A program made the position numbers and the translations under genes. Under the pieces are notes generated by a model. It was given only the letters and a program-made list of their open reading frames with translations, was not told where the DNA came from and did not search any database. A stretch of DNA of 64,000 bases from NCBI GenBank assembly GCA_019722365.1, contig JADFUC010001357.1:248001-312000 (forward strand), given 5' to 3'. This document shows, piece after piece, positions 12,389-24,401 of this stretch; the stretch's first letter is position 1, and each line of letters starts with the position of its first letter. Origin of the DNA: Lithospermum erythrorhizon. Taxonomy: Eukaryota > Streptophyta > Magnoliopsida > Boraginales > Boraginaceae.

Positions 12389-14615
12389 GGTGGCAATCAT
12401 TCAGCACATTCAGTAAGCATTTGACAAGATGTTCACGGTTATCTTGTGAGCTAAAATGGTGTAATATTCTGTCCTACATCAAATTCAACAAACACGACCT
12501 GAGATTGCCCAAGATTCAGTGAGGATGGTTTACCTAAAACAGTTTATGGACCTAACAATGCTTGCTCGGGATGCAAAAGGAACCAATATATTGCATTAAC
12601 ACAACAACAAATTAATACCTGAAAATAAGGCAATCTAAGTTAAAAGGGAAGCAATGAAAGGATTTCAAAATTAAACGGTAATCATAGGTTGGGGGATAAA
12701 GTTCGCACAACAACTACAGATTCTTTTCAGAGACAGCAATAATAATTGTGATAACTGGTGTAAGAATTGGGGCAAAATCGATTAACACATCAATACCATA
12801 ACCATGCTAAAACCTCCTCAATTACACAACACAAAACAGTGTACACTTTCATGCCCTAACTCATAAAATTAAACAATAACATATAGAATGAGTTCAAACC
12901 TCAATCTCAAGTCTCCAAGAACTTCACTTTAAACTCAATTCATATTCAAATAAATAAAAATAAAACAAAAACAAACAAGAAATCCAAAAAAGATTCAATC
13001 TTTATCAATTATATCCCAAACCCTATAATTCAGTAAAACTAAAGATTCTTCAAGAAACCGAAACCCAACTCAAATTAAAAAACTAAAAATACTTCCCAAT
13101 AAAAAGATTCGATTTTTATCTAAACCCATTTACTCAATTTAATCCCAATTTCAGAAAACATAAAAATAATACCAAAAAAATTAATATTTTTTAATATATT
13201 TATCTATATACATAGACACACACGATTGGACTCAGATTTGAGTGGAGTGAAAAATTGAAAAAAATAAATGGGAAAAAGGTGAGTGGTTGGTTTGTTAAAA
13301 TTGGGAATTAATGGTAAAATTGGTGGAAAAGGGGGAACATTTTAAAGGGGCGGCGTGTAGGGAGGCAAAGAAAAGAGAGGCGTGCTGGATATGGACAATT
13401 CGAGGGTAATTTTGGAAACTTAGGTTTTTATAATTTTGGATGTCATGTGACAATGTCACAAGGTGCACGAGGGTTTTTATTGTGTATTGCAAATAAACTT
13501 TGGGTTAAGACGCGTTCGATTATATATATTTCATTTTGTTAATTTCATTATACATTTTTAGGTTTTGTATTTTTTTCAGAATCTGGATGATTCAAGTACG
13601 CTACTCGTAGAAATAAGGTGACGTATATCTCGAATCACTAATACCACGCCATGACCGAATTCACGACTGACCCCGAGATCACAAAACTCACCAACCGCCA
13701 CTTCTTTACTGCATTCTAACTTTGTATTCATTTGGCTTCTCGCTTGTCCGCTAACTCAGGACATGTGCATAAATACCATTTGAAAAATGGCACATGATAC
13801 GTATGCGCCTCGAGGTTAGCACTAACGAAAAATCGATTTAAAAAAATAAACGACATAAAATATGTGATTAAACAGATAAAATGACATACATGTAATATCA
13901 ACTATTGCTAACCCACGCATTTTTTATCCAATCATTGAGGTTCACCTATGAATCTAAATCTCTCCTACTTATACTAGAGTCTAATTCACGAGTTTTGGTG
14001 TTGAGCCTTCATTTTACAAAAAAAAAAAATCATATACTTTGAGGGCAACATGACATGGATAAAAGTATCAAGAAGCAATTTGAAAATTCACCATAAAGTA
14101 TCAAGAATCAATTTTTATGTATTTAATATTCAAACAATAAATTTATTCAATGTGAAACAAAACATAATTATTTAGATATAATATCATACTCTTATCACTT
14201 AAGCACACCCCAAAGAATGTCAAAAAGTATAAAATTATTATTTCAACTCTCCTATTCAGGTAAGTATAGTTCGAGTACGTTTTATTTGTAGATAAAATAA
14301 TCATTTCATACTTTTGCGTATTTTTAGTTCCTCTAAAATTAATAAAACATATAATGGCACAATCGCTAATCTACCTGTGGTAATTTTATTAATGGAGGCC
14401 AAAGAATTGGCGCTCAGACCCGACTAAGTTAATCGTCATTGTGAAACGATGAGTAAAAAAAACAAAGGAAGTATTAAGTTGTAATTCTTGTCACTATTCA
14501 TTTTCTCTTGGTTTATTTGGACTCATGATCCTCTCCACAAAACAAAACTGAACATACATCAAACATTACAAACCCAAATAAATACCATCTAGGGTGTCCA
14601 TAATCTCCTTTATTG
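12389..14615. other. Divergent spacer, capping enzyme / ataxin-3 promoters
   Basis: AT-rich sequence between two divergent starts. The part next to 12389 is the 5' leader of the capping enzyme and may hold a leader intron: a CTTATTTTCAG acceptor-like site is read on the minus strand near 12620. No other gene or mobile element was recognised. Confidence 0.4.
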
Positions 14616-17600
14616 ATGGAGGGGTCAAGCAATGGAGGGATGTTGTACCACGAGGTACAAGAGTCGAAGCTGTGTGCAGTGCATTGTGTGAACACAGTGT
14701 TGCAGGGTCCATTTTTCTCAGAATTCGACTTGGCTGCAGTTGCTTCGGATCTCGATAGTCGTGAGAGGCAGATGATGCTTCAAGCTGGTGGTGATTTTCT
14801 TCCTGATCAATCTCATAATGTTTCTATGGGTGGTGATTTTAGTATTCAGTATTTATTTATTTTTATTTATGGATTCATTTTGGGGTTTATTTGGTTATTG
14901 GGCAAGCTTGATTTTTATTTATTTATTGATTTTTGGGGTTTTTGGTTATTGGGCAAGCTTGATTTTTATTTATTTATTGATTTTGGGGTTTTTGGTTATT
15001 GGGCAAGCTTGATTTTTATTTATTTATTTATTGATTTTTTTGGGGGGTTTTGGTTATTGGGCAAGCTTGATTTTTATTTATTTATTGTTTTTTTGGGGTT
15101 TTTGGTTATTAGGCAAACTTGATTTTTATTTATTTATTGATTTTTAGGTTATTGGGAAAGCTTGATTTTTTATTTACTTATTGATTTTTGGGGTTTTTGG
15201 TTATTGGGCAAGCTTGATTTTTATTTATTTATTGATTTTTGGGTTTTTTTGGTTATTGGGCAAACTTGATTTTTATTTATTTATTGATTTTTGGGGATTT
15301 TATGGTATTTGGCAGGGAATTTGAGCTGGAAAGGTATGATTTTTTGTTTCGAATGATATATAATGGGGGATGGAAATTGATATGTTTGTAAAGATATATT
15401 TTAGTTCAATTGAATTATTGTATGTGATTTTCTTCCTGATCAGTCTTATAATGTTTCCATGGGTTTTGATTTTAGTATTCAGGTATTTGGGGTTGTTGAT
15501 TTAGGTTTATTTATTGATTTTTGGGGTTTTTTGGTTATTGGGCATACTTGATTTTTATTTATTTATTGATTTTTGGTGATTTTATGCTATTTGGCAAGGA
15601 ATTTGAGCTAAAAAGTTATGATTTTTTGTTTCAAATTATTTATATTTGGGGATGGAATTTGATATGGTTGTAAAGATTGTATTTTTTACTTAAGCTACTG
15701 CTAGGCGCTTACAGCTAATTGGGTAATTTTGTTTGTTACTGGAGAAGGTATTGATCCAAAAAGTTCAAATATTTGATACATGGGAGAAAATTGGGAATGA
15801 AAGTTAATATGATTGTGAAAATTAGATTTTTAGTTAAATTGTATGTGTAAGGTATTGTTTGTAGCTAATGAACTATGACTGTTAAGGTGATTTTTCTGAG
15901 GCTATCTTCGTTTGGAGAATGAATGATTGTCCAGTTTGGAGAATGAATGAAATAGCTGCTCCTTGTATGTGTTGGGTGTTAATTATAGCCATGAAGCTGA
16001 ATGGCTGAGCTTTTCTTTTAGCGTAGTGTAATTCATGAGGGTTTACATTAAGAATATCAGAGTCTAAATTTGATTGCCTAATATTGCTTATAATCCGCCA
16101 AGAATTAAAGCCAAACACCCTTTATGTCGACAATCATTGGTTTTGCATTTAACCTTACACATTTTAGAGTTGGGGGCTGAGATTTAAGTTCTATAAAGTT
16201 GAGATTTTTTGTTGGAGAAGCATAGAAACGAGGAGGGACTGTTGTATTTGTAGTTTTTATCTTCTTATAGTTTGGTGTAGGTTCAAGTTTCAAGCTCCAG
16301 GTCATTTTACCAAAGCATATTATGCGTCATGTTAAACTAGAATTGGGAAATCTCTGGGTTTACATTATGGAGTTTTGTTAAACCTTGTTCTGAACCTCTC
16401 TTTTCTAATATATTAGAAAGGATATCATTCCCCTCCTTAAATTGTTTGGAATCTCTTGACTTACTCCAAAATTGAAGACGAAGTTTGATTGTTCAAGTTG
16501 TAATCATGACTTAGTTGTAGTGTTATTTGCTCATAATACGTCAAGATCTGGATTTCTATAAATTCAAATATGACTATTAGATTTAATTGATTATGCTTAT
16601 TGTCGTCTTCACTTACCTCTTCTGAGAGCCTAATCTTAGTGTAATCTTGTTGTTTTCACATGGTGAATTCGTATTATTCATTGTATGCCAAGCATATTCA
16701 TTCGGACAGAATGTTTCTTATAGAATTTAGTCCATTCGATTATATTTGTTTCTTGAGGAATTTGGTTATGATTACATACCTGCGGCTGGAGTATATGCAT
16801 GATATTTATAATTTTTCTAATCCTGTATTTTAAACTAGAATATGCATGTTAGAAGGATTTATTCCTTACTCTAGTTATCAGGCACAATTATGTTTCAAAT
16901 TGTCATTTCAACTGGAGAGTGGAGACTCATTACTAAGGAAGCCCTGTTGATGCCCTTCTTATGTGTATCATGTCCTTGGGGTTAAGAGAGTAGTCATAAA
17001 ATACCACTTATTTTCTGATGTTGCATTGGCTGTATTGATTTCTGAGCTTTTTACATGCCTTGTTTTCATGGGAATATAGTGTTGTTCTGGTCTTAATTCT
17101 TCATCCAACTGTGAATGTATTACTCTTTCAGTTTCCTAATGTGAACAGTTGATTGCAGGTTTTAGAAAAGGCTCTGGAGGTGTGGGGCTTACAAATTATT
17201 CCCCTCAACAGCCCAGTTGCCGAGCCTGCTCAGATTGATCCGGAGCTGGAAAATGCGTTTATATGTCATTTACAGGATCACTGGTTCTGTATCAGGAAAG
17301 TAAACGGAGAATGGTACAACTTTGATAGTTTGTATGCAGCGCCCGAACACCTCTCGAAGTTCTATCTTTCCGCTTATTTGAGCACTCTAAAAGGCTCAGG
17401 TTGGAGCATATTCTTGGTAAGAGGGAACTTCCCTAAGGAGTGCCCCCTTGCATCATCCGAGGCTTCTAATGGGTATGGTCAGTGGCTGTTGCCTGAAGAT
17501 GCTGAGCGGATAATTAAGTCCTGCAATACAACACAGAGAGCTCATGAGGGCAGGCGTCATCCTCAACAATTTTCCCAACCCTATCAACAATTCGATGACG

Positions 17601-17983
17601 AATCACTGTTTGTCGATGATGAAGATGAGGATCTCAGAACTGCAATCATGGCCAGCCTGAGGGATACCTCCTCAGCCGAAACAAAGGATTCATCTCCAGA
17701 AATAATCAGAGACGAAGCAAAGGATTCGTCTCCAGAAATAATCAGAAACGAAGCGAAGGATTCCTCTCCAGAAATAATCAGAAACGAAGCGAAGGATTCC
17801 TCTCCAGAAATAATCAGAAACGAAGCGAAGGATTCCTCTCCAGAAATAATCAGAAACGAAGCAAAGGATTGCCCTCCCGAAATAGGAAGTACTGAAACAA
17901 AGGATCCATCAACACCTATCGTTGAAACGCAAACTAGTGTCTCAGGAGTTGAAAATGAGAAGAATGAGAAGGGAAATGCATAA
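14616..17983 (+). CDS. ATXN3: Ataxin-3 homologue, Josephin-domain deubiquitinase
   Basis: Two exons, 14616-14849 and 17159-17983, would give a 352-residue protein. The Josephin cysteine protease domain spans about residues 1-180: ESKLCAVHCVNT gives nucleophile Cys20, and QDHWFCIRKV gives catalytic His119. The position of human Asn134 is Asp134 here (YNFDSL). A ubiquitin-interacting motif follows (DDEDEDLRTAIMASL), then seven tandem 12-residue repeats and a charged tail. The family trims ubiquitin chains in the nucleus and cytosol. The ATG at 14616 is used because the Josephin domain begins there. Exon 2 has a clean acceptor (GATTGCAG|GTT). Exon 1 lacks a usable donor: the sequence is CAG|TATTTA instead of CAG|GT, and using the GT one base earlier shifts the frame to a stop. 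The gene is therefore damaged here, or a base is missing from the assembly. Confidence 0.88.
14850..15300. repeat. AT-rich minisatellite abutting ATXN3 exon 1
   Basis: About eight tandem copies of a unit near 50 bases, each containing GGTTATTGGGCAAGCTTGA followed by TTTTTATTTATTTATTGATT. Units vary in length by several bases, and some carry substitutions (AGGCAAAC, GGGAAAGC). The array begins right at the expected exon 1 donor. A ninth copy lies apart at about 15525-15575. Confidence 0.9.
15424..15690 (+). repeat. Second copy of ATXN3 exon 1 end and its flank
   Basis: The stretch 15424-15484 repeats the last 60 bases of exon 1 (from GTGATTTTCTTCCTGATCA to AGTATTCAG) with a few changes, and here the CAG|GTATTT donor is intact. 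It is followed by one minisatellite unit and by sequence (GCTATTTGGCAAGGAATTTG...) that repeats 15300-15400. The whole block is thus a tandem segmental copy of exon end plus intron start. Confidence 0.8.
17678..17929 (+). repeat. 36-base coding tandem repeat in ATXN3
   Basis: Seven 36-base units in frame encode ETKDSSPEIIRD, four identical EAKDSSPEIIRN units, then EAKDCPPEIGST and ETKDPSTPIVET. The central units are nearly identical in DNA, which suggests recent expansion. The repeat lies directly after the ubiquitin-interacting motif. Confidence 0.95.
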
Positions 17984-19526
17984 TGAATATCCATCAAGAA
18001 TGATGTTTTGTTTTGGCATAAATGATGAGGATTGGTCTTTTATGAAAATATTTCGAGATGGTTCATATATACTACTTGTTCAGTTTTCCCCATTTGCCAC
18101 TGAGGTTGGAGCTGATTTCTCTATGAACTCATAGAAAGTTCTGAATTTCCCCTGTTGAAGAGATGTCTCATTAATTTTGTGATCCTCCAGTCAATTTGAC
18201 TCATTTTGTCCCTTCATCTTTCCGAATAAAACATATTGTTAAGACCATTATTAAACTCATTTCAGTTACATCAAGTCCGGGCCAAATAAATTTTGAGCTC
18301 AACTTGATGACCAATGCTTAGCTTAGATGGTTTTCAAGCCGAGCTGTGAGCTCGAATTTGGACTCGATGTTACTCGAGCTTGAGATGGATCATATGGTCG
18401 AGAGAAAAGTTCGAGTTTCTTATTCAAAGGGTTTTAATATACTAACCATTTTGCAACTCTTTCAAATAAACAATTTAAAATCGTAACAATTGCAAAAATA
18501 GTCAATAATATAGTTCAAAGTTAATAAAAATAGTCGATACTATCTAATGCAGGAAAACTAATTAACTAAAGAATTGATTATATCACCATCTACCATCTTT
18601 TTTCTGTAATGATATGAAAGCCTTTTTTTTCTTTATGAAAGTTAACACAATTATGGAAAAAGCATAAATGTTGCTTTAAAAAGTAAAAGACCGATATAAC
18701 AATAATACAAGAAAATGAAAGCAACTGTTATTATTCATGGGACTGGGACTATCATATGAAAGGGTTTTCTGAATGTAATCAACTGCATTATCTACATATA
18801 ATTATTTTTATTCCATAAAGGTACACTATTCATGATCTCCAGCAGAAGAATTTTCATGTATCAATTTCATTGGGACCTTACAACGATTATTTTGATATTT
18901 CAGAAATATCATCTAATTGTATCAAAGTCTGCTCATCCGACTCATTTCTTTTCATAGCATCGAAGATCGAATGTATAAACATATGATATGAGAAGAGAAA
19001 TAACTGAATTATGCTCAAAATCATTGTTCATACATTAAGAGCGGTACAAGGGAGCTGAAACACACCTCGAATCTCAACCCAAGGACATTCATCAACTAAT
19101 ACATCAAAAAATTCACCAAGCAAGAAATTGGAAGGAATAACTCATTCATCATTCAGAAAGAAAGAGAACCATTCTCCAATCAGGAGCATATGGGTGCAAA
19201 TCTCAACCCGAGGACATAAAACATGTACGACATTGAAAGGAACGAATGTCTCGTTCATCATTCAGAAAAATAGCAGCTCAAGGTTCAAAATGTGTTAGTT
19301 TTGTATAATGTTGTAATCATAATCGTTTCTAGCCCCCACAAAGGCTTTAGTACTCGGAGAAAGTGACATCATAGTATCTAAATTTGGAAGGAGTTTTTCC
19401 TGGGTCTAATTATTAAAACATGCTAAGAACAACAAACAATAACCAGTCTCTCACGATTTCCCTTGAAAACAAGGCAGTGATCCCCTCGAAAAATAATTTT
19501 GCAGCTTCACCAGTGGTCAGTTTAGT
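17984..19526. other. Convergent spacer with 3' regions of ATXN3 and UCP
   Basis: It holds the 3' ends of two convergent genes. At about 19070-19270 a block with AATCTCAACCC(A/G)AGGACAT and TTCATCATTCAGAAA occurs twice, imperfectly, in what is probably the UCP 3' untranslated region. No gene was recognised. Confidence 0.4.
18262..18420. mobile_element. GAGCTC/CTCGAG-rich dispersed element fragment
   Basis: The segment is dense in GAGCTC, CTCGAG and CGAGCT words (GAGCTGTGAGCTCGAATTTG). It resembles the larger block at 58951-59430. Such blocks are typical of small dispersed plant DNA elements, but no terminal repeats were found. Confidence 0.35.
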
Positions 19527-22264
19527 TCAAGAAGATTGTAGGCTTTGCACAAACTTTTTAGCCTGTGAAGGACACCAAAATTGCTAAAGTTAGCTAAAAA
19601 ATGAAGGAAGTGCAATGATGCAAGCGAGCGGTAAACCTGGATAAATTTTGCAAGGGCAGAAGTACACATGACTTGACTATCTATACCTGCTCCAGTGTCA
19701 AAAACATGATCACGTTCCATGATCCGAGCCGCCCAAAGTTGGGAATGAAGCCTTTATAGAAAGCAAGAGGCCCCTGAAAAATGGTTCCAGGAAAACGATT
19801 CAAAATCCTAGTCAGGGCCATCTAGCACAAAGCAATACTGACAAATACTTATAACAGTGACATGGCAAGAATATGTGACATCTCCCACTTTGTTTTATTA
19901 TCTAGCTTTTATTTGTGAGTGGCCCAAGGTTATTGCACTAAATATGGCATCAGTTTAATACAACCTTAACCAAGAAACAGGATAAAAAGCAACAAATTTG
20001 CTTACATCATTCTTCAAAGTCTTGACAAAACAATCAATTGTACTTGTGTAGGAGGGATCTCCCATCATCCTCGATTTAACCTGCAGAAATCCAGCTTCTG
20101 AGTCTGCTTTACTTGTGATTCACATAGAAATTAAAAAGTGAACTGTCTTCAGAAATGTTACTAGAAGTTCATTATTCAATTAAACCCCAGTTTTAACCAA
20201 CTCAAGTTAACTAATTCCGAGAATTTCCCAAATAAAAGACCAGCAAATTCAAAAGGATGCACGGAACCGTATAAGTTGGATGATGAACAATATCGATTAC
20301 AATTCATTATATCTGAAAACTTCATATATAAATTGCCAGCGAACCCAAATTGATGAAACAGGATACTATTATCAGAGAAGTAAATAAGTTGAAATACCAC
20401 ATCGACTGGGGAACCTATGCAGACTGCAAAGAATCCAGCTCCTAACCCAGAAAATAGATGTGTGACGACATTGTCAGTAAACCCAGGGATCTTCAATATA
20501 GTCTGCAGGAAAAAGTAGAAGCATAAATTGATTAGCACAAAAAGCATACAAATAATTATGTATTTTATGACAAGTATGAATTCTGTTGTTACCTGCTTCA
20601 CTTGATCATAACTGGCCAATTCAGCTGCATTAATTATAGCATTACGAGCAATATTAGGCCCAAGTCCAGTCCAGAGTTTGACTACTCCTTCCTGAATTCC
20701 AATAGACAGTATAATCCAGAAAATAAACCCGAACAAAATGAAAAAATGAAGCAGCCAAAATGTCGTCCAGGAATTTTGGGTATATACTTGTGATTGAAAT
20801 ACTATGCAATAGTTTTGACGTGAAATCGATGCTGATCTAGACATTATTAGACAATAGAAAGGGGAAATTACAGTCGTTCATTGATGACATAATGCAAGCA
20901 TAGAAGATACAAATAGTTTATAGATATTCACTCAGATATTGGTATTTACATGAGACTTTAATTGCCTAACGACAAGTAGGAACAGTACACATACACTCTA
21001 CAGATGTTGGTGCTTTGACATGTATCCTAGGTCCAAGTATACGAGAATAAACAAAAAGCCATTATAAGTTTCTGAAATTGACCTGTCTCACAATCTTGGA
21101 GTACGCATCTAATGCTCCAGAGTAACGTCTTGGCGCACCAGGTGGCAATTTGCCTTCAGCTTGAAGCCGTACCTTCACGAGGTCTGTAGGATTTGCGACT
21201 GTGATTCCCAAAGCTCCTGCAAAATGTAATGCACATCAATTAATCAAATATCCATAACATTATCCCCATCTGAAATGCAAAATGGATGCCGTTCTCACCA
21301 GTTGTTAGTGCAGCAAGTATTTTCTTGGTCAATGGTACATCTCCAACGTGATCCTTGCCCACATAGAGGTCTTTAACCTGAAATCATTCAAATAATCCAG
21401 GAATTGCAAACAAACAAAGAAATAAATAACAAAATAATGTAAACCAATAACTAGAAAACTACAAACAATAATAAAACGTACTGGTTCATACAACCCGATC
21501 CTAAGACCCCCATATATACACTGGCGATGTAGTCCTGGCACGATCCCCTTCCATAGCGAAGCCATACCTTCTTCCCTTGCTATGGTACCAACGGTACCCA
21601 ATAAGCCTCTGTATTTAGGCAAGCCTAGTGTCTCAGCCTTCAACACAGGCTGAAGTCTAACCTTGGCTGAGCAAGTTGTTTTTATATCTACACCCACCAC
21701 CACACCAGACATATTATCACTAAAATTCACTCAAATCTATGCATTCAACAAACACATCATATAAATCCCATTCACTTCTTTAGTTAAACGTTCCAATTTC
21801 ATAATAACATATCTACAAGATACTCATCCACTTATTTCTAACACTATCAAATAAACTATGGTAATAACACAGACACAGTTACTACATTGATAGTAACAAA
21901 ATGCATTCTTCGTTAAATTAACGATAGCTTCCTTTTTTAATCTCTCCTTAAGACTTAAATCCCCAACTATGGGCGATTTAGTGACAAAATACTCCCTCCA
22001 ACTTAAATTGATTTTATTTTTTAATGGTCAAAATTATCAGACATAACTTTTTGAAGTATGTAAAAATAATTTTAATTCAAATGAAAGTTATTTAATTGAT
22101 TAAGGCGTAAGAAACGTTCATTTAGGAATTTTAGAAAAACAAAATGGACGATCTTTTAGCGATAAATTGAATTTGACCTCGGCGAAGCAAGCAGCGAAAG
22201 CGCTACTAGCGAAGATGCCAGCGAATGAAATGTTGGAATTTGAGCTGCCGTGGTCACCTCCCAT
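19527..22264 (-). CDS. UCP1: Plant mitochondrial uncoupling protein (UCP1/PUMP type)
   Basis: Nine exons: 22178-22264, 21482-21687, 21299-21377, 21083-21216, 20593-20691, 20398-20502, 20006-20080, 19687-19773, 19527-19562. All junctions except the first are in phase, for about 303 residues. It is an inner-membrane carrier that dissipates the proton gradient and, in plants, exchanges dicarboxylates and amino acids. Repeats 2 and 3 keep the carrier signatures ([21 protein letters not shown]), and the plant UCP signatures [20 protein letters not shown] and [13 protein letters not shown] are present. The first repeat does not: exon 2 begins ATATAAAAACAACTTGC where the family has ICTIPLDTAK. The exon is 206 bases where 210 would keep phase, and joining exon 1 to it gives an immediate TAA. 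This copy may be a pseudogene, or the sequence may contain an error. Confidence 0.9.
21992..22160. mobile_element. Stowaway-type MITE relic in UCP intron 1
   Basis: It begins CTCCCTCCAACTTAAATTG after a TA at 21990-21991. The right end is decayed (AAAATGGACGATC) and stops within about 20 bases of the exon 1 donor. Confidence 0.5.
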
Positions 22265-22679
22265 TTTACAAATAAACAATAAACAGCGATTAACATATTA
22301 ATGTAGTCGAAATTATTAGTAGAGGAATGGATCACTGCAACGTTTTTATGGAAATAACAAAAATATTACCAATCTTGGGAGGTGTGACAATTAAGACAAA
22401 GTGGGGTACAGCTACATATTCACCTATGTATTCGCATTAATTTAATCATGATTTCATCATTCATTAATTTTAATGTTCATATAACTTTGATATGTTTTCT
22501 TCATTAAATTTAACAGGGTTTTATCAAATGAAAATATTAAATTTAGTTCAAATTTATAGACCTAAAATAAAGTAATGTGTGAATGAATTTGAATTATACT
22601 AAATTTTTAGATAAAGTGCTAAAATTGTACTCTAGGGAGTAATTGAATTTGTATTTAAAGATACAATATTATTTATATA

Positions 22680-23204
22680 CTCTTTCCATCCTATTCGATG
22701 AAGATTGTCAGCTTTCACCATTTTTTAAATTTGTCCCATTTGACCAATATTTTTTGATATAGATCTACTTTATTATCATGATTTTAAGCAAAATCGCGGT
22801 GAATAGTCTTTTTGTGGTATGGGGAAATATAATTTTCATAATGTAGCTAAAAATTAATTGATGTTTAAAAATTTTATTAATAACTAGTTGGAGATCATCT
22901 CTATAGTTTCTTTCCGTGTTTGACATAATGCTTCATTTTATATTATTATCATCATGCATTAATTATTAAACTTTCACTTTATTTATGAATTTACCATAAT
23001 GCATGAAATAAATAATTTAAAACAAAGAGAACACTATGATAAATATACAAAATGATATAAACGACTTGTATCCAATGCGTTATTTTATCCTAAAATATTA
23101 AGCTTTAAACTTTGTTATTATGTGATTGATGACTTCAATAGTTTGATGGTATATTGTCTGAATATTAAAAATTAAATTAGATGATCTTTTTGGTATGGAG
23201 GAAG
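22680..23204. mobile_element. Stowaway/mariner-like MITE, 525 bases
   Basis: Ends CTCTTTCCATCCTATTCGAT and TTTTGGTATGGAGGAAG are imperfect inverted repeats flanked by TA at 22678-22679 and 23205-23206. It is longer than the other copies and may contain a second insertion. Confidence 0.5.
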
Positions 23205-24401
23205 TATTATATTTGCAAAATTTATAATTACATTTGTGTTATTTTACATATATTTGTATTCTTTATATTATTAGTTTTAGAAATATTCATATATATCTAT
23301 TTATTATATCGATAATAAACAATTCATCTAAATTAGCGTTCTTAAAATATTGCGTGAAAATCTTCTGAATCTTGAAAAAGATAATAAATGAAAATTGAGA
23401 AATACATAAAATTTAGAATTCGGTTCGGTTCGGTTATTCACCGATTTTGGGTGAATAATAGAAATTTCTTTAAAAGCTGTCATATAAGTGAATAAAAAAA
23501 TAAAAATTAGCGATTAGGAGTGCATTTGGGAAAAAGATCTTGTGCAGCATGATATAGTGCAAATTCGTATAGCTTTCGTAAATGTCATGGGTTGATCGTT
23601 GGAGTTGAGTCGGGGGTTAGTCGGGGTTGATCGTCGTCGGCCAGGTGGCCGGCGTCGCTAAAACCCGTAAATGTGTAGGAGTACATGTGTACTCATCAAA
23701 TGCAGTATATTTTCTGCGCTTAGAAACTATAATTATCTACGTTAGAGTATATTTGTTATTATTTTTTGTTCATATATTTCTTTCTATAGTGTATTTATGC
23801 ATTAGGTGCCCAAAAAACTTTGAATAAATTAAAGAAAAAAAAAAGAATTATGCTGGATTTCATGTAAAGGTGTTTACATAAATAGCAACTAGCTTGTTAA
23901 TTTTGAAAAAATTATATATCAATGACTAGTCAGGTGATGCGACGTGTTATGAATAACTGTTTAATTGTTTAATAATGTTCGTTACGACTTACGAGCGACA
24001 CATACTTGGTGCTATGATGAATCCATTATAATTTTAAATATTGAACTTTTATTTAGGATTGAGTACATGTTTGTTTTAAAAGATGGAAATTGAAAAGGAA
24101 AAATGAATATGATGAAAATTGAAAAGAAAAATTGAATACGAATAAAATATTAAATTAGACGCGTTTTTATCATTTTATTTGTAATTTTATTCCACTTGTT
24201 AATCCACCGAATCAATATGGAATTACACATATTCATCCACCGAATCAATCATGGAATACGTGGTATAAAACAATAGATAATGTTGGAGAGGTGGGTGTAC
24301 AACTTGGATCATTGGGTAAAATAGTCTGTGATGTCCATTGCACCAAAGCCTCCAACAATCTAAATAAAGGGTATTTTCAGAAACGTAAAACTTTAGATAT
24401 A

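Noticed and set aside
14850..15122. Read-through of ATXN3 exon 1 into the minisatellite as a hydrophobic tail
   Set aside because: The tail is a translation of AT-rich repeat units (KLDFYLFIDF and so on) and replaces the rest of the conserved Josephin domain found in exon 2.
14850..15300. Possible CRISPR-like array
   Set aside because: The units are directly tandem without unique spacers, and the genome is a plant.
17584..17997. 137-codon frame on the minus strand
   Set aside because: It is the antisense of the 36-base repeats of ATXN3, and repeats that avoid stops in one frame create such shadows.
20176..20844. 222-codon continuous frame on the minus strand
   Set aside because: It runs through two UCP exons and the introns around them. 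The exon parts are conserved and the rest is low-complexity intron.
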